From positions 1 through 35,624 of the forward strand of contig JAKIUY010000042.1 in assembly GCA_021647315.1 (NCBI GenBank): a stretch of 35,624 bases of DNA, read 5' to 3'. This stretch comes from Victivallaceae bacterium (GTDB lineage: Bacteria; Verrucomicrobiota; Lentisphaeria; Victivallales; Victivallaceae). The notes under the pieces are model-generated. The model saw only the letters and a list, made by a program, of their open reading frames with translations, ran no database searches and was not told where the DNA came from. The stretch's first letter is position 1. Each line of letters opens with the position of its first letter. Positions 8,449-15,768 of this stretch are shown one piece after another. Position numbers and translations under genes: made by a program.

Positions 8449-9575
8449 TGTTGCAAAAGATTAAAAAACTTTTTACGGAAAGGGACACCACTGATAGCAA
8501 ACCGGTAATACTGCTGGAACTGTTTGTCCAAATATTATTGTTGTTGCTGGGACTCTGGGGTTGCATGGCAATATATGCGTCAACCTCCTTTTCTCCAGCT
8601 CCGTTTTACTTTGCCGGACGCCAGCTGCTCTGGTTGACCATCGGTTTGATGGTAATGTTTTTCTCATCACGCATTCCGTTTGATTTTTATATTGACAACG
8701 CTTGGCGATTGGCTATTATCGCCTACCTGCCACTGATTGCCGTACTGATGATCGGTGTGAAAATTAATGGAATGCGCGGCTGGTTCGCGGTCGGCAACAG
8801 TATGATTCAGCCATCTGAGTTCGGCAAAGTAATCTATTTGTTACTGCTATGCTCAATTGCCAGCACCACCAAAGGAACCAAGCGCTTCGGTTATATGTTG
8901 CTGGCTGCGGTAATGTGGATGCTGCCGGTCGCGCTTCAGCCTGACTTCGGGACGGTGCTGGTTTATGCCGCTGGCTTTCTCATCGTTTACTGGCTGTTCG
9001 GCGGAAAACTGCGTTACATTCTAGCCTTACCGTTTATCGCCTTGCCGTTCATTATATATTTCTGTATGAAAAACCCGTACCTTATCAAACGTTTTTCAGG
9101 TTACATGAACCCCGACGGTGACCCTTTGGGCAGTGGATGGCATATCCGGCAGTTTCAGTTTACCATTGCCCGTGGCGGTCTTTTCGGCACCGGCACCGGC
9201 AATGCCTATTGGACAAATTCCTATCTCCCGTTACCGCACAGTGATTCCATGTTTGCCGGTATTAGCGAAAGCCTCGGTTTTATCGGTTCAGCACCGTTAC
9301 TGCTTGTAATGCTTATTTTAGTATTTATTGTCTATATTATTGCGATAAAAGTTAATAATAACAAAGAGCGAAAGGTATTTATTATGGCAACGGGAATGCT
9401 TTTTGCCTTTCAATTCATGCTGCATGTCAGTGTCAATGTCACCATGTTGCCGCCAACGGGGATTACCTTGCCAATACTAAGTTACGGTGGCAGCTCAATG
9501 ATGGCTACCATGCTTGCCTTCGGTTTACTGCTCAGCGCGGCATCAGAACGTGAAAAGGTAAATTTTGAAATCTAA
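8448..9575 (+). CDS. FtsW/RodA/SpoVE-family SEDS peptidoglycan glycosyltransferase
   Basis: A 375-residue polytopic membrane protein with about ten hydrophobic helices. Family blocks are clear: RGWFAVGNSMIQPSEFGK, LQPDFGTVLVYAAG, the loop LPLPHSDSMFAGISESLG with the probable catalytic Asp D266, and the terminal ILSYGGSSM. SEDS proteins polymerise lipid II into glycan strands in the inner membrane and are activated by a class B PBP. The LPPTGITLPILSYGGSS ending is closer to FtsW, while the partner-first gene order resembles the mrdA-rodA pair, so I leave the symbol open. The start codon overlaps the stop of the PBP-pedestal gene, implying translational coupling and 1:1 production. Confidence 0.93.
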   Translation: MLQKIKKLFTERDTTDSKPVILLELFVQILLLLLGLWGCMAIYASTSFSPAPFYFAGRQLLWLTIGLMVMFFSSRIPFDFYIDNAWRLAIIAYLPLIAVLMIGVKINGMRGWFAVGNSMIQPSEFGKVIYLLLLCSIASTTKGTKRFGYMLLAAVMWMLPVALQPDFGTVLVYAAGFLIVYWLFGGKLRYILALPFIALPFIIYFCMKNPYLIKRFSGYMNPDGDPLGSGWHIRQFQFTIARGGLFGTGTGNAYWTNSYLPLPHSDSMFAGISESLGFIGSAPLLLVMLILVFIVYIIAIKVNNNKERKVFIMATGMLFAFQFMLHVSVNVTMLPPTGITLPILSYGGSSMMATMLAFGLLLSAASEREKVNFEI

Positions 9576-9595
9576 AAGAGTCTAAAAGGGAAAAT

Positions 9596-10162
9596 ATGAA
9601 AAAGTTAATATTTTTATTAGTTTCAGTGATAATCGTGACGACTCAACTCACGGCAAAAGAGAAAACTATGTCATTTAAGAAAAAGCCTAAACAACAGGAA
9701 AACATTCTAACGCGTCATCATCGTTTTGAATTTTTTCAGCTTGGCATATGGTACAATTTTCCGGCTTACTCATGGGATTCAACCGTTAACGGATGGAAAT
9801 TCGGGATTCCAATTTCCGCCGGCATCGGCGAAGTTACCGGCTTGGAACTCGCTTTTGCCGGTGCTGCCACCGAACATATCAATGGCGTACAAATGGCATT
9901 TGGCTACTGTCATGCAAAAGATGTTTACGGACTTCAACTCAGTATGGTGAATATTTTTTCTGCTGGAGAAGATGGTTGGCAGTTAGGCATGGTCAACATC
10001 GCTAATGACGCTGAAGTTCAACTTGGACTAATAAATTATGCTAAGACAGGAAGTTGTCAATTCGGCCTGATAAATATTATCCCTAATGGAGTGATTCCAG
10101 TTACCATTCTGTTCAATTACGCCGATACTGCACCAAAAAATCACTATAAAAACCGAAAGTAA
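9596..10162 (+). CDS. LA_2272-type surface-repeat protein
   Basis: 188 residues with an N-terminal signal peptide (about 1-20) and then a series of short repeats of the pattern GxQxGxxN, for example VYGLQLSMVNIF, GWQLGMVNIAN, VQLGLINYAK and CQFGLINIIP. Such glycine-spaced hydrophobic repeats define the LA_2272 surface-repeat family, found in Leptospira, Bacteroidota and PVC bacteria, with a presumed beta-solenoid or outer-membrane beta structure; function is not established. It follows the SEDS gene after 20 bp with AAAAGGGA before the ATG, so it is likely co-transcribed with the cell-wall genes, though this may be only an operon tail. Confidence 0.72.
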   Translation: MKKLIFLLVSVIIVTTQLTAKEKTMSFKKKPKQQENILTRHHRFEFFQLGIWYNFPAYSWDSTVNGWKFGIPISAGIGEVTGLELAFAGAATEHINGVQMAFGYCHAKDVYGLQLSMVNIFSAGEDGWQLGMVNIANDAEVQLGLINYAKTGSCQFGLINIIPNGVIPVTILFNYADTAPKNHYKNRK

Positions 10163-10211
10163 AGGACTAGTACTGAAAACTCAAACGTCTCCTGAAAGAT
10201 TACGCGATCAG

Positions 10212-10252
10212 GAATAATGTGTGATCTAAAAAATAAGATACACACGTTATTC
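10212..10252. terminator. Imperfect inverted repeat between convergent genes
   Basis: GAATAATGTGTGATCT pairs imperfectly with AAGATACACACGTTATTC across an A-rich loop. It lies between the converging surface-repeat and AraC genes, so it may end transcription from both sides. The stem has mismatches and no long T-run follows. Confidence 0.45.
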
Positions 10253-10271
10253 TAAATTCTTTATTCTGCAT

Positions 10272-11114
10272 TCATACTTCATCTTTTCCACGATACTGCG
10301 TTGGTGACATACCGAAACGTTTTCGAAATGCCAGTGAAAAATAGTGCTGTCCTTCAAAACCGCAAGCATAGGAAACCTCTTTGATGGTATTAGAACTTTT
10401 TTTTAGCAATTTACAGGCCAGTTCAAAACGCAGTTTGTCAATATAACTCTTTGGCGACATACCGAAACGTTGTTTAAATACCCTGAACAGAGTCGAACGA
10501 TTTACCTGTAATCGCTTAGCCAATTCATCAACATTGAGATGTTGTTCCAAACTATTCTCAATAATGCGTTGGCAATCTTCAGCCAAGCAGGGCACGGGTA
10601 TAATTGCGCTTGATGAACGATTCACCTCCATACTCAACAGATCTAACAACTGCCAGGCGAGGCTAACCGGGTAAAATTCTGAATAACGGTTATGATTAAT
10701 CCGGGTTATCGCATGGCGCAGTGCCGCTAGAAACAACCGACTGTCCGGGGAAGATTTCAGATGGGGATATTCCGGGGACAGACCAATAGCGGAAAAAGTA
10801 TCGACGGCATTGTCGCCATCAAAATAAAACCAATAATACTCCCATGGAGTTTCAGGAAAATCATAGTATTTAATATGTTTATCCGGCCAGAAAACAAACC
10901 AGTCACCTTGCGACACCGAATATTCAACCCCATTACAAACCATAACGCCACTGCCGGCAACAATAAAATGCACCGCGATCTGTGACGAAAAAGTATTCCA
11001 CCTAAAATCACCACGACTTTTAAACCAGCCAATAGATGGCACATAGATCTCAGTTGGTACAGTATCCACCCGAACCGACCGAATTAAATATGATTCCTGA
11101 GTAAAATTATTCAT
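10272..11114 (-). CDS. AraC-family transcriptional regulator
   Basis: 280 residues: a cupin-type sensor (about 1-150, with MVCNGVEYSVSQGDWFVFWPDKHIKY interrupted by strands) and a C-terminal pair of helix-turn-helices. The first (LNVDELAKRLQVNRSTLFRVF) is near 195-215; the second contains IKEVSYACGFEGQHYFSLAFRK and the closing FGMSPTQYR. This architecture is typical of sugar-responsive AraC regulators. It is transcribed divergently from the URO-D-like gene at 11283, and the gap contains an 8-bp inverted repeat (11159-11187) that could be an operator. The closing FGMSP motif occurs twice, once per helix-turn-helix, as expected. It shares its layout but little sequence with the regulator at 3336-4157. 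Confidence 0.9.
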   Translation of the reverse strand: MNNFTQESYLIRSVRVDTVPTEIYVPSIGWFKSRGDFRWNTFSSQIAVHFIVAGSGVMVCNGVEYSVSQGDWFVFWPDKHIKYYDFPETPWEYYWFYFDGDNAVDTFSAIGLSPEYPHLKSSPDSRLFLAALRHAITRINHNRYSEFYPVSLAWQLLDLLSMEVNRSSSAIIPVPCLAEDCQRIIENSLEQHLNVDELAKRLQVNRSTLFRVFKQRFGMSPKSYIDKLRFELACKLLKKSSNTIKEVSYACGFEGQHYFSLAFRKRFGMSPTQYRGKDEV

Positions 11115-11158
11115 AAACAGACCTTAATGCATCATTTCTATATATATTGCAACATTTT

Positions 11159-11187
11159 TATCATTGCACCCTATATAAACAATGATA
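11159..11187. promoter_or_regulatory. Candidate operator: 8-bp inverted repeat
   Basis: TATCATTG and CAATGATA form a perfect 8-bp inverted repeat with a 13-bp spacer in the divergent gap between the AraC gene and the URO-D-like gene. AraC proteins more often bind direct repeats, so the assignment is tentative. Confidence 0.4.
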
Positions 11188-11282
11188 TAATAAAATATCA
11201 TAAAACAACATAAATACAAATTGGGGGCTTGGGAAGAGCAAACTTTGTCCGCTTTGTCCGTTCTAACAAAGGAAAAATAAAT

Positions 11283-12371
11283 ATGAAAAGATCAGCATTA
11301 ATGCCGATAGAATTTATCGAAGATTGGGAACAACGTATCGAACGCCAGGATGCCTTCTGGCATAATGAAATCATCGACCGCCCAGTAGTCAATATGCAGT
11401 TCCCCTGCCCTAATGCCGCGTTTCCGGCTCCGGCAGAAAAAACCTTCGACAGTCACCGTGAACGCTGGTTTGATGCTGAATATTTTGCAAAACAGGCACT
11501 CTACGGCACGATGAATACTCAATTTTGTGGAGATGCCCTGCCTAAAGTCAATCCAAATCTCGGCCCGGAAGTGTTAAGTGCATTTTTCGGCATGGAACTG
11601 GAATACAGCGCAACTACCAGCTGGGCAATTCCCAACCTGGAAAGCATGGATGAAGTTGATAAACTGCAATTCTCCGAAGATAATCTCTACTTCAAAAAGA
11701 TGGTCGAACTGACCGACACCTTGCTGGAGATGGGCAAAAACCGTTTTTATGTCGGGCTGACCGATTTCCACCCGGGCGGCGATGCCATTACCGCATTCCG
11801 TGACCCGATGAATCTGAACTTTGATATGATCGAATCTCCTGAAAAAGTTAAAGCCCTTGCCGATTGGGTCGGCAAGGAATATTTCAAGATCTTTGATTTT
11901 TTCTACGATAAACTCCAAGCCAATAAACAGGCAACAACCAACTGGGCCGGCATTGTCTCAACAAAAAAATGGTATGTACCGAGCAATGATTTTTCCTGCA
12001 TGATCTCCCAAAAAATGTTTGATGATATCTTCCTGCCGGGCATTACTGAAGAATGCCGCCAGCTTGATGCCGCAATCTACCATCTCGACGGACCGGACGC
12101 ACTGCGTCACCTCGACAGCCTGTTGAGCATCAAAGAGCTAAATGCCATTCAATGGGTCTATGGTGCAGGCAACGGTCGCGCCTCCGACTGGCTGCATATC
12201 TATAAAAAGTGCCAAGCAGCCGGCAAGGGCATTCAACTTCATGCCTATCAAGGTGAACTTGACACTATAATGGAACACCTGAAACCGGAAGGAGTATGGC
12301 TCGCCATGCATGATGTAAAAAACAGCTACGAAGCTGAAGCTGTAATCAAAAAAATAACACAGTGGAAATAG
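11283..12371 (+). CDS. URO-D-like / corrinoid-methyltransferase-related protein
   Basis: 362 residues when started at the ATG at 11283, which has AAAGGA ahead of it; an in-frame GTG/ATG extension from 11229 has no ribosome-binding site. The fold pattern is that of the URO-D superfamily variants annotated as trimethylamine corrinoid protein 2 or URO-D-like: a QRIERQDAFWHNEIIDRPVVNM opening in two blocks, a GLTDFHPGGDAI segment, then YHLDGPDALRHLDSLL and GVWLAMHDVKN near the end. The HLDGPDA region sits where URO-D proteins carry their zinc/active-site His. Its reaction is unknown; a role in methyl-group or sugar catabolism controlled by the divergent AraC protein is the likeliest context. Confidence 0.75.
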   Translation: MKRSALMPIEFIEDWEQRIERQDAFWHNEIIDRPVVNMQFPCPNAAFPAPAEKTFDSHRERWFDAEYFAKQALYGTMNTQFCGDALPKVNPNLGPEVLSAFFGMELEYSATTSWAIPNLESMDEVDKLQFSEDNLYFKKMVELTDTLLEMGKNRFYVGLTDFHPGGDAITAFRDPMNLNFDMIESPEKVKALADWVGKEYFKIFDFFYDKLQANKQATTNWAGIVSTKKWYVPSNDFSCMISQKMFDDIFLPGITEECRQLDAAIYHLDGPDALRHLDSLLSIKELNAIQWVYGAGNGRASDWLHIYKKCQAAGKGIQLHAYQGELDTIMEHLKPEGVWLAMHDVKNSYEAEAVIKKITQWK

Positions 12372-12420
12372 TCATTAACGATTGTATGGGTGCCTCTTGC
12401 GGGTTCCCGAATCCATCCCC

Positions 12421-12479
12421 GGGAACGCTGAGCCCCAGCTCGGCTACAACACCCTGGGAACGCTAAGCCCCAGCTCGGC
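12421..12479 (+). repeat. Two direct copies of a 24-bp GC-rich repeat
   Basis: Copies at 12421-12444 and 12456-12479 (period 35) differ at one base (GAACGCTGAG versus GAACGCTAAG) and share CCCCAGCTCGG. They stand out from the AT-rich surroundings of the 12372-12732 gap. After them comes only a 16-codon reading frame with no recognisable product (12501-12551). Confidence 0.8.
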
Positions 12480-12546
12480 CCCTAAAACAGGAATTATATA
12501 ATGAAAAAATTAAAATTGGTATTACCGGAGACGGGAAAAAGGGAGG

Positions 12547-12574
12547 ATTGAACGTCCAACATCGAACGTTCAAT
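12547..12574. repeat. Short hairpin with ATTGAACGT arms
   Basis: ATTGAACGT (12547-12555) and ACGTTCAAT (12566-12574) form a perfect 9-bp stem with a 10-nt loop. It overlaps a string of TCGAACGTT/TTGAA words like those dispersed in many PVC genomes. There is no T-run, so a terminator is unlikely. The rest of the 12575-12732 gap shows no further structure. Confidence 0.55.
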
Positions 12575-12732
12575 ATTGAATAGAAAAAGAGTAACGTAAT
12601 TATTTCATCTGTCGCTATGCACGAGTAACAGAATTCGTAATTATCTAAAACGCTTGCTTTGTTTATTAAACCAGTTATTGTAACTGTATTACATTGAAGA
12701 TTAAAATATAAACATCATTACGGAGCAATAAC

Positions 12733-13329
12733 ATGAATAAAAACTATCTACTTGCAGGATTTTTATCACTGGCACTAATTGGAACCGTCAATGCGACTGA
12801 CAATCAGGATGACGCGATGGTCAGTTTCAGTAAAAATGATTACGCGGGCTGGAAACATCAGACCAAAGAAGATTCAGCCAGTATCGTAACAGATAACAAT
12901 ATCAAAGTCTTAAGTTTCAAAGTAACCGTTAATCACAAAGCAGACCATAAAGGCAATCCGGAAGGCAAATATCTCAAAGGCTGGCCACGCCTTAGATTTA
13001 GACTTGGCAAAACTATTGACTTAGCAAAATTTAAATATCTGCGTTTTGACTACAAAATAAGTTCAAACAGAGAAAATCCGGTAAAGACTCATTTTTCAGT
13101 GAACTTTCACTCCAACGGTGCCAAGTACGACTATGTACTTGACTTGGGAAAAGAAGACGGCAAATGGCATGAAGCCAAGATTTCGATACCGGAGATGATC
13201 AAAAAAGCAAAAAAAACGGCCGGTGCCTGGACAAAGCTAAGTTATATTCAGCTCGTCATTGCTGAAGCTAAGTACAAAAACGGCACAAAACTTGACATAA
13301 AAGTAAAAGATATCTTCTTAATCAAATAA
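12733..13329 (+). CDS. Secreted beta-sandwich protein, carbohydrate-binding-like
   Basis: 198 residues with a signal peptide (MNKNYLLAGFLSLALIGTVNA) followed by an all-beta domain. The pattern GWPRLRFRLGKTIDLAKFKYLRFDYKI, here written as two adjoining blocks, then VNFHSNGAKYDYVLDL, WHEAKISIPEMI and LSYIQLVIAEAKYKNGTKLDIKVKDIFL, is the strand order of CBM11/CIA30-like galactose-binding sandwiches. These typically end in a short strand that describes a ligand or cofactor site. No catalytic motif is seen. It could be a free sugar-binding protein or a structural envelope protein. CGGAGC precedes the ATG. It stands alone between repeats and the prmA operon. Confidence 0.65.
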   Translation: MNKNYLLAGFLSLALIGTVNATDNQDDAMVSFSKNDYAGWKHQTKEDSASIVTDNNIKVLSFKVTVNHKADHKGNPEGKYLKGWPRLRFRLGKTIDLAKFKYLRFDYKISSNRENPVKTHFSVNFHSNGAKYDYVLDLGKEDGKWHEAKISIPEMIKKAKKTAGAWTKLSYIQLVIAEAKYKNGTKLDIKVKDIFLIK

Positions 13330-13357
13330 TTTATGGTACTGAGACACTATAAATATG

Positions 13358-13392
13358 GCCAAAGTTCCTTTGGCGAAAACTGCTGTTTTTTT
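13358..13392. terminator. Probable terminator between convergent genes
   Basis: GCCAAAG-TTC-CTTTGGC forms a perfect 7-bp stem at 13358-13374, with a seven-T run at 13385-13391 a short way downstream. It separates the secreted protein (plus) from prmA (minus). Confidence 0.5.
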
Positions 13393-13393
13393 A

Positions 13394-14278
13394 TCAAACC
13401 CGTCTGAACAGGCCGCTGGTCCACTCTTTTTCGGTGAAGGTGAATTCTTCTTCCAGCCCTAAGTCAAGAAAAACTCCAGTCATCTGTTTGAATTCGGTGC
13501 TCAGAATACCGGCTAGAATAAGATAACCACCCGGTTTGACCATATTAAAGATTTTTTCTCGGTTTGTAACTAAAATATGTCCGAGAATATTGGCGACCAC
13601 CAAATCATAGGTTAAAGTACAGTCTGCATTGAATTGATCAATGGGAACAGTTACGGGGTCGACAATATCATTATTAATAGCGTTATCAGCCAAATTCTCA
13701 TTGGCAATTTTTACCGCGTCCGGGTCTATATCAAAAGCGTGAATCGGCGAATAGCCGAGTTTAGCTGCAGCGATTGAGAGAATCCCCGAACCACACCCGG
13801 CATCAAGCAAGGAGTTTACTTCGGGATCATCCGCCAGACGATCAATCATTTTCAGACAGAATGAGGTTGTCGCATGCTGACCGGTACCAAAACTCATGCC
13901 CGGATCAATTTCAACAATCACCTGTTCCGGTGTAGCAGCATACTCAAGCCAGCTGGGTTTGATTACTAGACGTTCTGAAATCGTAATAATATCAAAATAC
14001 TTCTTCCAAACTTCCGCCCAGTCCTCTTTTTTTATAAAGAATGTTTCGATATCATCAACCTCAATCCCCATATCCTGCCATGATTCCTGTAATGAAGAAA
14101 GTTTTTCGGCTGCGGCAAGCTCCTGTCCGGCAACTGAAAAATAGAGAATATGATATGACTTGTCACCTTCACGGTCAACCCATGAACTGAAATCATATTC
14201 CATAGCACTAAGCAGTTCCGGCAACAGATCAGGATTACCGACATCAGTCAGTTTACAACAATAAATAATTTCTTCCAT
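13394..14278 (-). CDS. prmA: Ribosomal protein L11 methyltransferase
   Basis: PrmA trimethylates ribosomal protein L11 using S-adenosylmethionine. The 294-residue length equals the family norm. The substrate-recognition N-terminal domain (about 1-100) is followed by the signature DPGMSFGTGQHATT near 128-141, SAM motif I DAGCGSGILSIAAAKLG near 160-175, and the NILGHIL motif near 230. The ATG has GGAAGA just upstream. It is the last gene of a minus-strand trio (cmk, ybgC, prmA) with a 38-bp gap from ybgC. All expected residues are present; a functional enzyme is very likely. Confidence 0.96.
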   Translation of the reverse strand: MEEIIYCCKLTDVGNPDLLPELLSAMEYDFSSWVDREGDKSYHILYFSVAGQELAAAEKLSSLQESWQDMGIEVDDIETFFIKKEDWAEVWKKYFDIITISERLVIKPSWLEYAATPEQVIVEIDPGMSFGTGQHATTSFCLKMIDRLADDPEVNSLLDAGCGSGILSIAAAKLGYSPIHAFDIDPDAVKIANENLADNAINNDIVDPVTVPIDQFNADCTLTYDLVVANILGHILVTNREKIFNMVKPGGYLILAGILSTEFKQMTGVFLDLGLEEEFTFTEKEWTSGLFRRV

Positions 14279-14316
14279 AATAGTCTTCCATTTTTATCTT
14301 CAGCCACAAATAAACA

Positions 14317-14706
14317 CTAATTACAAACGGCGACCAGTTCTTGCGGTGGTTTGACTGGACGCCCAGCCTTGTTTACACAGACTAAAACGACATAACCACG
14401 ACACAGCAACGTATCACCGCGCCATACTTCTGATGCCATTTTCACCCGTGCGCCTTTTATCGTTTCCGGCCAGCTTTTAAAAGTCAGCAAGTCGTCATAA
14501 TTTGCCGGAGCTTTATATTCACAATGCGCTTCTGCTACCGGCAAAGCTACACCACTTGCTTCAAGTGCGGCATAGGGTAATCCAGCATCCCGCAAAAACT
14601 CTGTCCGGCTACGTTCAAAGAACACCAGATAATTGGCATAATAAACCACTCCCATCCGATCAGTATCAGCATAACATACCCGATAATTCATCTCATGTAC
14701 TTTCAC
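14317..14706 (-). CDS. ybgC: YbgC/FadM-type acyl-CoA thioesterase
   Basis: A single hot-dog domain of 129 residues. The catalytic block YADTDRMGVVYYANYLVFFE in the first 30 residues holds the conserved active-site Asp (the second D of DTD), and YKAPANYDDLLTF with RVKMASEVWRGD completes the fold. YbgC-type enzymes hydrolyse short-chain or acyl-ACP thioesters and often sit near tol-pal genes, which are not visible here. I chose the GTG at 14704-14706, which has GGAG eight bases upstream and gives the family's normal N-terminus. A frame extended to 14754 runs through a repeat and adds atypical residues. It lies between cmk and prmA. Confidence 0.9.
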   Translation of the reverse strand: MKVHEMNYRVCYADTDRMGVVYYANYLVFFERSRTEFLRDAGLPYAALEASGVALPVAEAHCEYKAPANYDDLLTFKSWPETIKGARVKMASEVWRGDTLLCRGYVVLVCVNKAGRPVKPPQELVAVCN

Positions 14707-14733
14707 TGCATATCTCCATGTAAAAATTTGCCA

Positions 14734-14792
14734 CCCGGAGGTCAGCTCCCACATTATTCAACAGACGAATGTCTGCTCGCCGCCCGGAGGTC
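14734..14792 (+). repeat. Two copies of a CCCGGAGGTC-containing repeat
   Basis: The 10-bp core is at 14734-14743 and 14783-14792 (period 49), each followed by a similar CAGCTC or GACTTA tail. Both fall in the short gap between cmk and ybgC. They could be decayed dispersed repeats. Confidence 0.5.
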
Positions 14793-14795
14793 GAC

Positions 14796-15467
14796 TTACA
14801 TTTTTAATTCACTGACTACCAGTTCCACTACCTGTTCAATCGTCAATTCCGTTGTATCGATCAAATGCGCATCTTCAGCCTGCCGCAACGGGGCGATTTT
14901 TCGTGTTGAATCAATGCGGTCACGCTCAGCAATATCACGGGCAACGGATTTCAACGTCGCCCCGTCAAACGTTTCTCCACTCTGCTGCAAACGCCGTTGA
15001 GCTCTGATCGTCGGGCTTGCAGTAATAAAGAATTTATATTCAGCATCAGGAAAAACTACAGTACCAATATCACGCCCTTCCATGACAATAAGTCCAAGTT
15101 CGGCCATTCGCCGCTGCCGTTCAAGCAACCATGCCCGCACCACCGGCATTGCGGCAACCGTACTAACCAAACCGGCAATTTCAGCTGTTCTTATCTCATC
15201 ACCAAGTGCGGCACCGTCAATCACCAACACAAATTCACCCTTAGAATTTTCCTGATAAAATAGTTCCGTGTGGTCAAGCATAGTATTCAACTCTGCCGTA
15301 CCAGATTTTTTCAGATCAATCCCACAATGCAAGGTTTTCCAGGTGATCGCCCGATACATATTCCCGGTATTGATATATGGTATATGGAGACGTTCGGCCA
15401 ATAGTGACGCGACGGTGCTTTTACCGGATGCAGCCGGACCGTCAATGGCAATAACATTTACAAACAT
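14796..15467 (-). CDS. cmk: Cytidylate kinase
   Basis: Cmk phosphorylates CMP and dCMP with ATP. The P-loop GPAASGKST is at residues 10-18. The NMP-binding segment NTGNMYRAITWK follows near 37, and MEGRDIGTVVFPDAEYKFF with RAQRR near 158-175 marks the CMP-binding Asp/Arg region and lid. At 223 residues it is a standard bacterial type I enzyme. GAGGAAA precedes the ATG. As the first gene of the cmk-ybgC-prmA run it probably carries the operon promoter in the 15468-15768 gap. Confidence 0.96.
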   Translation of the reverse strand: MFVNVIAIDGPAASGKSTVASLLAERLHIPYINTGNMYRAITWKTLHCGIDLKKSGTAELNTMLDHTELFYQENSKGEFVLVIDGAALGDEIRTAEIAGLVSTVAAMPVVRAWLLERQRRMAELGLIVMEGRDIGTVVFPDAEYKFFITASPTIRAQRRLQQSGETFDGATLKSVARDIAERDRIDSTRKIAPLRQAEDAHLIDTTELTIEQVVELVVSELKM

Positions 15468-15768
15468 TAAATTTCCTCAAAATAGATTAATTTTATTTCC
15501 GAATTATATTCATACTGTCAGTTTTAAGTTTTAAACCGCCCACTGTATAATTACAGAATTATTGTTTCCGGTAAACCTACTGTAAAAATCGGTAAATTCA
15601 AATCGTCCTCTGCCCCATAATCCATGACAATGCTATTTTTGCCGTTTTTTTGAATAACTCATAATAAAAAACTTATATTTTACTTTAATATTTCCTTTTA
15701 TGGTGTATACTATGGTTTCTGATAATTTCATAATTTCAATACCACTCAAATGGCAAAGGTGAGACCAA
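15468..15768. other. Divergent intergenic gap between cmk and the kinase gene
   Basis: This 301-bp AT-rich gap must hold promoters for both neighbours. The best plus-strand candidate is a -10 box TATACT at 15706-15711 with a poor -35 match; I found no clear box for cmk. There are no coding stretches or repeats. Confidence 0.4.

Noticed and set aside
14707..14754. N-terminal extension of ybgC
   Set aside because: It runs through a repeat copy; the GTG at 14706 has GGAG at proper distance and matches the family start.
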